DNA from: Christensenella sp. UBA4263
GTDB taxonomy: Bacteria; Bacillota; Clostridia; Christensenellales; Aristaeellaceae
Direction: 5' to 3'
Length of the DNA stretch: 64,000 nt
Assembly: GCA_002395225.1 (NCBI GenBank)
Contig: DGWH01000091.1
Location: 28,436 to 92,435 of the forward strand
Each line of letters opens with the position of its first letter. Position 1 is the stretch's first letter. The notes beneath the pieces were generated by a model. The model made no database searches. It was not told where the DNA came from and was given only the letters and a program-made list of their open reading frames with translations. Position numbers and translations under genes: made by a program. Shown here one piece after another: positions 59,803 to 64,000 of this stretch.

Positions 59803-60159
59803 TCACGGACTGAGCATTCCCTGAAATGCGTTAAAGGACGCTTCACTCATCTCCCAGCTGAAGGAGACGGCGTCCTTCAGTGCTGTCTCAGGATCAACAC
59901 CGGCCTCTGTCAGTTTCTGCTGGAAAAAGCAGATCCGCTGGCTGAGCAAAAGAACGCGTTCCTCTCCCTCCGGGGTAAACAGAAGATTCCCGTCGGGTTC
60001 AACCTCGATCAGGTTCTGTTCCCGCATTTGCCGGATGGCAGAACTGACCGTGGGTTTGGAAAAGCCCAGGTAATGGACCAGGTCAATGGCCCGCACGCAG
60101 TGATATTGTCCTTTCAGAATCTGAACGGTGTACAGGTAACGATCCAGCGTCTTTGTCAT
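59803..60159 (-). CDS. DtxR/MntR-family-like regulator lacking the usual metal ligands
   Basis: A 118-residue DNA-binding protein with the winged helix of the DtxR family (RAIDLVHYLGFSKPTVSSAIRQM, then LLFTPEGEERVLLLSQRI) and the start of the dimerisation domain (GVDPETALKDAVSF). By eye, positions that hold metal ligands in MntR/DtxR are replaced: Asp8 and Glu11 by Arg and Tyr, the His of the RH pair by Ile or Cys, and the Cys-x-x-Glu-His segment by VSFSW. It is also shorter than the usual 135-220 residues. Its ATG overlaps the AraC-like gene's stop (60156-60159). The two lie divergent to an iron-uptake operon, which they probably regulate. Confidence 0.78.
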   Translation of the reverse strand: MTKTLDRYLYTVQILKGQYHCVRAIDLVHYLGFSKPTVSSAIRQMREQNLIEVEPDGNLLFTPEGEERVLLLSQRICFFQQKLTEAGVDPETALKDAVSFSWEMSEASFNAFQGMLSP

Positions 60160-60521
60160 TTGTCTGTCCTTTCCGGATCGCTCATGTGCTGCTTTCTGTA
60201 TTCGCTGGGGGTGCATCCGACGATTTTCCTGAAAATGTGAGAAAAGTGGGAAGAGGAAACAAAACCGGCAGATTCACCTGCCTGAGAAATACTCAGCCGG
60301 GGATCACAAAGCAGTTCCTTGGCTTTTTCGCAGCGCATCAGATGATGATAGGTGAGGGGCGTCATCCCGGTCTGCTGCCTGAACGTGCGCAGCAGGTAGC
60401 TGCCGTTCATATAGAGTGCACCTGCCATTTCCTGCAGGGAAAAGTGTTCCGTATAGTGCGCTTCAATATACGCCTGGACCGTTTTGGATAACGCATTGCC
60501 GCTGTCCTGTTTCTCTTTCAA
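60156..60521 (-). CDS. AraC-type DNA-binding domain protein without sensor domain
   Basis: A 121-residue protein that is essentially only the AraC double helix-turn-helix (YIEAHYTEHFSLQEMAGALYMNGSYLLRTFRQ, then ISQAGESAGFVSSSHFSHIFRKIVGCTPSEYRK). AraC regulators normally carry an extra ligand domain; here it is missing, so it may need a partner such as the overlapping DtxR-like protein. It starts with TTG at 60521 behind AGGAAG at 7 nt. Divergent from the iron-uptake genes across a 255-base regulatory region. Confidence 0.85.
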   Translation of the reverse strand: MKEKQDSGNALSKTVQAYIEAHYTEHFSLQEMAGALYMNGSYLLRTFRQQTGMTPLTYHHLMRCEKAKELLCDPRLSISQAGESAGFVSSSHFSHIFRKIVGCTPSEYRKQHMSDPERTDK

Positions 60522-60558
60522 AATGGATCTTCCTCTCTGTCACATGAATGCCTTTTTA

Positions 60559-60577
60559 TTAGATAAGGCTAACTATG
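60559..60577. promoter_or_regulatory. DtxR-box-like operator 1
   Basis: TTAGATAAGGCTAACTATG matches the DtxR/IdeR consensus (TTAGGTTAGGCTAACCTAA) at about 14 of 19 positions. It lies just upstream of the AraC-type gene, where binding would affect that transcript. Confidence 0.6.
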
Positions 60578-60642
60578 TATATATATTAGCATCATATAAC
60601 AAGTTTGTCACAGGCTTTTAAAAATTAGTCAATAACAGGCAA

Positions 60643-60660
60643 TTAGATAAGGCAAACAAG
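60643..60660. promoter_or_regulatory. DtxR-box-like operator 2
   Basis: TTAGATAAGGCAAACAAG repeats the first 11 bases of operator 1 exactly, 84 bases downstream, and lies about 35 bases before the -10 of the iron permease gene. Confidence 0.55.
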
Positions 60661-60693
60661 TCAATATCAGGATAGCAGGCTCATACGAATTGT

Positions 60694-60726
60694 GCTATGA
60701 TTGCACCCGCGTTAGGAAACTCTAAC
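60694..60726 (+). promoter_or_regulatory. Extended -10 promoter and third operator-like repeat of the iron operon
   Basis: TGC-TATGAT (60693-60701) fits an extended -10 element; no good -35 is present. Just after the expected start lies GTTAG-GAAACT-CTAAC (60711-60726), an inverted repeat of the same TTAG/CTAA type as the two upstream boxes. Confidence 0.5.
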
Positions 60727-60776
60727 TCTGTTGTCAGATTTTTCGGAGCAGAAAAGAGAAGGAAGGAATGTTCTTT

Positions 60777-62546
60777 ATGAAAAAAAAGAGGCTCACTGCA
60801 CTCCTGCTGTGCAGCCTGATGCTGCTCTTTGCCGCGGCTTTTGCAGAGAGCGGTACAAATACCCGCTGGGCAGATGCATCGGATGAGATCGACAAGTATC
60901 TGGATGCGGCGTTTGAGTCCTATCTGGACGGAGATGCAAAAGCGGCTTATGACAATGTCAGCAATGCCTATTTCCGTGTATATGAAACCACCGGATTTGA
61001 ACGGCAGACCATGAGCTATGTTTCCGGCAACCGCAAGAATGCCGTTGAAATGCAGTTTTCTGCCTGCAAATCCGCCGTTAAAAAAGAAAATACGGATCAG
61101 GAAACCATCGTTTCCGTTCGCAGCGCACTGGACAAGCTGAAACGGATGATCCGTGAGGACGGCAACAAACTGGCCGAGATACAGGGAGGCGTTCAGAGCG
61201 AGACGAAGTTCTATAAACGGGGAGAACTCGTCAGCACGGATCCTTATCCGGAATACTCGGCGGATCCCAATGCGGAAAAGAAATACGCTGACTGGACCGA
61301 GGCCGCCACACTGGTAAAGGAACTTCTGGATACGGCCTATATGGGCTACCTGGACAAGGACTTTACCGCAGCCTCGGACAATCTGGAAACGGCTTTCTAT
61401 TCCGTTTATGAGGAATCCGGCCTCAGCCACCAGATTTATACGGACGTCGGTCTCAAGGACCGCCGGAAAATGGACGGGTATTTTACCAGTCTGCAGAGCC
61501 TGGTCAGTTCGGCAGAGGAGAAGTATCAGAAAAACAAGTATCGGACCACCACAGACGGCGCAAAAAACCTGATCCTCAAATATGCCAAGGAGATGGATGA
61601 AAAGGAAGCGGCTGAAAAGGCGGCGAAGGCGGCTGAATCAGCCCAGACCGCTGCTGAAACGCAGACGGAGGAAAAGCCTGCCGATCCGAGACTCCTGACC
61701 TTCCTGGGTGCCTTTGGCATCATCGTCCGCGAAGGACTTGAGGCCATTCTGGTCATCGCGGCAATCATCGCGTACCTGACCAAGAGCGGAAACAGCAACA
61801 GTCTTAAAAACGTCTATCTCGGTGCCGCGGGCGGCATTGTTGCCAGCTTTATTGCGGCAGGTGTCCTTGCCTGGGCAAAGAGTGCATTTGTGAGCGCGGG
61901 CATGGCGCAGGAGATCATTGAGGGAATCACGGCACTGATTGCCACCTGTGTCCTGTTCTATGTCAGCAACTGGATGATCTCCAAGGCCGAGGCCGCTTCC
62001 TGGAGCCGTTACATTGACGGCAAGGTGCAGTCCTCCCTGGAGCAGGGAAGTTCTTTCACGCTGGCCTTTACCGCATTCCTGTCCGTGTTCCGTGAGGGAG
62101 CAGAGGTCGTGCTGTTCTATCAGCCGATGCTCTCGGAAGGAAATCCTGGAATGGTCTGGGCGGGATTTGCTGTCGGATGTGTCCTGCTGGTATTTGTCTA
62201 CCTGGCCATTACAAAGCTGTCCATCCGCCTGCCGATCAAGGTCTTCTTCACCGCCACCTCCATCCTGATGGCCGTGATGTGCGTCTCCTTCCTGGGCAGC
62301 GGCATCAAGGAACTGGCAGAAGGAAATGTCTTCGACCTGTCCCTGAGGGTGCCCGGTATTCCGGAAAATGATGTCATTCAGATTTTCGGCATCTACCCGT
62401 GGCTTGAGACCCTTGTCCCGCAGCTGATTCTTTCCATCATTCTTCTTGTGACTTTCATGATGGCGCATTATCGCGGCAAAATCGATCTGCTGAAAGCGCA
62501 GTTCAGAGAGAAACTGGAAGGACAGAAAGGAAAGAAAACCAAATAA
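60777..62546 (+). CDS. FTR1-family iron permease
   Basis: Membrane iron importer of 589 residues. A signal peptide (residues 1-23, ending AFA-E) leads an extracellular part of about 280 residues with two related helical repeats (DKYLDAAFESYLDGDAKAAYDN; LLDTAYMGYLDKDFTAASDN). Then follow seven membrane segments with the two iron-binding motifs REGLE (about residue 322) and REGAE (about 440). The ATG at 60777 is preferred over one three codons upstream because AAGGA is 9 nt before it. It heads an operon with a P19 iron-binding protein and a membrane protein, behind DtxR-like sites. Substrate Fe, likely Fe(III) or Fe(II). Confidence 0.92.
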   Translation: MKKKRLTALLLCSLMLLFAAAFAESGTNTRWADASDEIDKYLDAAFESYLDGDAKAAYDNVSNAYFRVYETTGFERQTMSYVSGNRKNAVEMQFSACKSAVKKENTDQETIVSVRSALDKLKRMIREDGNKLAEIQGGVQSETKFYKRGELVSTDPYPEYSADPNAEKKYADWTEAATLVKELLDTAYMGYLDKDFTAASDNLETAFYSVYEESGLSHQIYTDVGLKDRRKMDGYFTSLQSLVSSAEEKYQKNKYRTTTDGAKNLILKYAKEMDEKEAAEKAAKAAESAQTAAETQTEEKPADPRLLTFLGAFGIIVREGLEAILVIAAIIAYLTKSGNSNSLKNVYLGAAGGIVASFIAAGVLAWAKSAFVSAGMAQEIIEGITALIATCVLFYVSNWMISKAEAASWSRYIDGKVQSSLEQGSSFTLAFTAFLSVFREGAEVVLFYQPMLSEGNPGMVWAGFAVGCVLLVFVYLAITKLSIRLPIKVFFTATSILMAVMCVSFLGSGIKELAEGNVFDLSLRVPGIPENDVIQIFGIYPWLETLVPQLILSIILLVTFMMAHYRGKIDLLKAQFREKLEGQKGKKTK

Positions 62547-62554
62547 GATACCCC

Positions 62555-62580
62555 CGCGAGGCTGCCCCGCGCAGCCCGCG
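62555..62580 (+). terminator. GC-rich hairpin between permease and P19 genes
   Basis: CGCGAGGCTGC paired with GCAGCCCGCG (one mismatch), 9 bases after the permease stop, with no T-run. Probably an attenuator or 3'-end stabiliser within the operon. Confidence 0.55.
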
Positions 62581-62618
62581 ATGGATATAACTGATTAAAC
62601 AATTAGGAGGATTTTACC

Positions 62619-63170
62619 ATGAAAAAATTTCTTGCCCTGCTGATGGCAGCGATGATGTTGATGGGTCTCTGCGTCCTCGGCCTTGCCGAAGAGGAAGCAG
62701 GATTTGATGAGTATGAACTGGGCGTTGAAGGCGAACAGGAAGTCGGCTTCATGACCATGTCCATGGTTTATTTCCAGCCCGTTGATATGGCTCCGGCCGA
62801 GAATGCCACCCCGAAGGAAGGCTCCGACCTGCACATCGAAGTGGACCTCACCGCCAACACCAACCCCTATGGCTTCCCGGTAGATGGCTGGGTTCCCTAT
62901 CTGAGCATTGACTTTGTCATCAAGGACCTGCAGGGAAAGGAAGTTTATTCCGGTTCCATGATGCCTATGGCAGCCAGCGATGGCCCGCACTACGGCAACA
63001 ACATTCCGCTGGCCGAGGGTGAGTATACCGTTACCCTGACCATCAAGAGCCCTGCCGAGAACGGCTATCTGCTCCATGTCGATTCCGAGACCGGTGTTGA
63101 GGCCAAGGAATTCTGGACCGAGCCGCTGACGGCCACCTGGACCGGCTGGAAGTTCGTCAAGGAATGGTAA
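62619..63170 (+). CDS. P19/Tp34-family iron-binding protein
   Basis: Exported protein of 183 residues that binds iron (and copper in studied relatives) and works with FTR1 permeases. A signal peptide (residues 1-24, ending GLA-E) precedes the family core: MTMSMVYFQPVDMAPAEN with Met residues, the His in DLHIEVDLTAN, and DGPHYGNNIPLAEGEYTV. A cysteine at residue 18 does not fit a lipobox. The ATG follows AGGAGG at 10 nt. Codon use looks optimised, suggesting high expression. Second gene of the iron operon. Confidence 0.9.
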   Translation: MKKFLALLMAAMMLMGLCVLGLAEEEAGFDEYELGVEGEQEVGFMTMSMVYFQPVDMAPAENATPKEGSDLHIEVDLTANTNPYGFPVDGWVPYLSIDFVIKDLQGKEVYSGSMMPMAASDGPHYGNNIPLAEGEYTVTLTIKSPAENGYLLHVDSETGVEAKEFWTEPLTATWTGWKFVKEW

Positions 63171-63200
63171 TCTGATTCCGGCTCCTTAAAAATAGCTTAT

Positions 63201-63239
63201 ATGCTGGCGTATTCTCCGCGGGGGAGAGTACGCCAGCAT
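63201..63239 (+). terminator. Long hairpin inside the iron operon
   Basis: ATGCTGGCGTA / TACGCCAGCAT outer stem (63201-63211, 63229-63239) with inner TCTCC / GGAGA pairing and no T-run. Probably reduces expression of the membrane gene relative to P19 or stabilises the P19 message. Confidence 0.6.
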
Positions 63240-63278
63240 TGTGCGCGTTTAGAAAAATGATCATTCGGGGGTATTTCC

Positions 63279-64000
63279 GTGTTCAAATATCTGTGGATGG
63301 TGACGCAGGATCTGTTCCTGACCGTTACCTTTATTACCCTCCTGCAGGCTCTGCTGGTCCGCGTATCCGGGAAACCGGGAAAAACCATCAGCCGGATCGG
63401 CCTGTGTGCCGGGGTGATTGCCTCGGTCATTATGGCTGCAGTGAAATTCAATACCCGGCTTATTATTTCCAGTCACTGGAATCACTATCTCTATGCGGTC
63501 ATCCTTCTCCTGACGGCACTCCTGTTCCTGTTTACCGCGCTGTTTGCCCGCAGGGAGGGAGAGAATGTGCCGGATGGTCTGCCGTTCACGACAGACCAGA
63601 TGAAGCGCCGGGCGACAGGCAGCGGAAGCGGGACAGGCATCCGGGCCCTGCCTCTTTGCATCGTAGCCGCCCTTCTCTCTGCCGTACTGGTGTTTTATTC
63701 TCTGCCGGGTGTTCTGCTGTATCCCTTCAGCTTCAATACCATGGGCCAGGGATATTTCTCCTCGTATTACCTGGTGCGTATGGCCGGATGGCTGGGGGCC
63801 TTCCTCCTGCTCCTTGTCTATTCGCGTCTTCTTTCACGCTGCGCACTGTATATCAGGCCCTACGGAGCCGTTCCGGTGATGCTGAATACCGGGATTCTTT
63901 CCTTTGCCGTTTACTGCTTCGGACGGTATTTCGTTCCCTGGGTAAACCGCGCCAAGTGGCTGAAATGGCCCTTCCGGTATAACGAGCAGGCTCACGGATG
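63279..64000 (+). CDS. Membrane protein of the iron operon (DUF2318-linked type), 3' end outside window
   Basis: Open from a GTG at 63279 to the window edge (240 codons, no stop). GGGGG lies 7 nt before the GTG. It encodes at least six hydrophobic segments (for example LFLTVTFITLLQALLV, LCIVAALLSAVLVFYSLPG and GAFLLLLVYSRLL). Gene order after FTR1 and P19 resembles operons in which a membrane protein with a C-terminal Fe-S-type DUF2318 domain follows; that C-terminal part would lie outside the window. It may supply electrons or handle iron at the membrane. The family link is inference from context and hydrophobic pattern. Confidence 0.7.
   Translation, partial: MFKYLWMVTQDLFLTVTFITLLQALLVRVSGKPGKTISRIGLCAGVIASVIMAAVKFNTRLIISSHWNHYLYAVILLLTALLFLFTALFARREGENVPDGLPFTTDQMKRRATGSGSGTGIRALPLCIVAALLSAVLVFYSLPGVLLYPFSFNTMGQGYFSSYYLVRMAGWLGAFLLLLVYSRLLSRCALYIRPYGAVPVMLNTGILSFAVYCFGRYFVPWVNRAKWLKWPFRYNEQAHG

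Overview
The window reads as chromosome of a Gram-positive, Clostridia-like anaerobe, probably from a gut or rumen. The grounds are a tilS-hpt-ftsH cluster of the Firmicutes type, an LPxTG-type wall-anchored protein, a VanW-family protein, strong AGGAGG ribosome sites with several TTG and GTG starts, a PPi-type phosphofructokinase, and GH5/GH42 glycosidases with a LacI-controlled sugar ABC transporter. Base composition looks moderately GC-rich. I see no rRNA, tRNA, CRISPR array or complete insertion sequence. The species cannot be named from the sequence alone.

Layout. 1-2.1 kb (minus): polar amino-acid ABC transporter, with the ATPase cut by the window edge. 2.1-5.9 kb (plus): an Rpn-family (PD-(D/E)XK) recombination-promoting nuclease gene followed by four extra tandem copies of its 3' part. 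This is the most unusual locus here. 6.3-7.8 kb (minus): secreted caspase-like protein. 8.2-18.3 kb (plus): small acidic protein, tilS, hpt, ftsH, PHP phosphoesterase, VanW protein, MFS carrier, HD hydrolase and a methyltransferase-STAS fusion. 18.7-25.5 kb (minus): a giant wall-anchored protein and a GH5 glycosidase without a signal peptide. 26-32.5 kb (plus): LacI regulator, sugar-binding protein, two permeases and a GH42 beta-galactosidase, together a galactoside-use cluster. 32.6-37.6 kb (minus): heterodimeric ABC exporter and an ArsB/NhaD-type ion transporter. 37.9-43.2 kb: msrA, a secreted protein, an RNA methyltransferase, fructose-bisphosphate aldolase, a DegV protein and exonuclease III. 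43.7-52.4 kb (plus): a large c-di-GMP signalling sensor, aspartokinase, two secreted proteins (YHYH, SH3) and PPi-phosphofructokinase. 52.6-59.7 kb: MATE transporter, small hypothetical, ECF S-component, Nudix pyrophosphatase, and a beta-CASP metallo-hydrolase with a long unexplained C-terminus. 59.8-64 kb: two small regulators (a DtxR-like protein and a bare AraC DNA-binding domain) divergent from an FTR1/P19/membrane-protein iron uptake operon that continues past the window.

The strongest candidate for something undescribed is the Rpn array. A full-length nuclease, with a strong promoter and a TTG start set by its ribosome site, is followed by four repeats of about 590 bp. In the repeats the 5' half has decayed but the 3' half stays open to the same stop. 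Each copy, including the one inside the full-length gene, contains an in-frame ATG 55 codons before the stop; in two copies it follows a perfect AAGGAGG. Since C-terminal fragments of E. coli Rpn proteins are reported to be made separately and to block the nuclease, the array may be a bank of variant antitoxin or immunity cassettes, or donors for recombinational exchange of the toxin C-terminus. This is inference and needs experiment.

Other points worth attention: a DtxR-family regulator that appears to have lost all its metal ligands beside DtxR-like operators; solute-binding proteins with no lipobox in a monoderm-looking genome; a methyltransferase-STAS fusion; and repeated TG[W/Y/V] motifs in the beta-CASP protein's extension.
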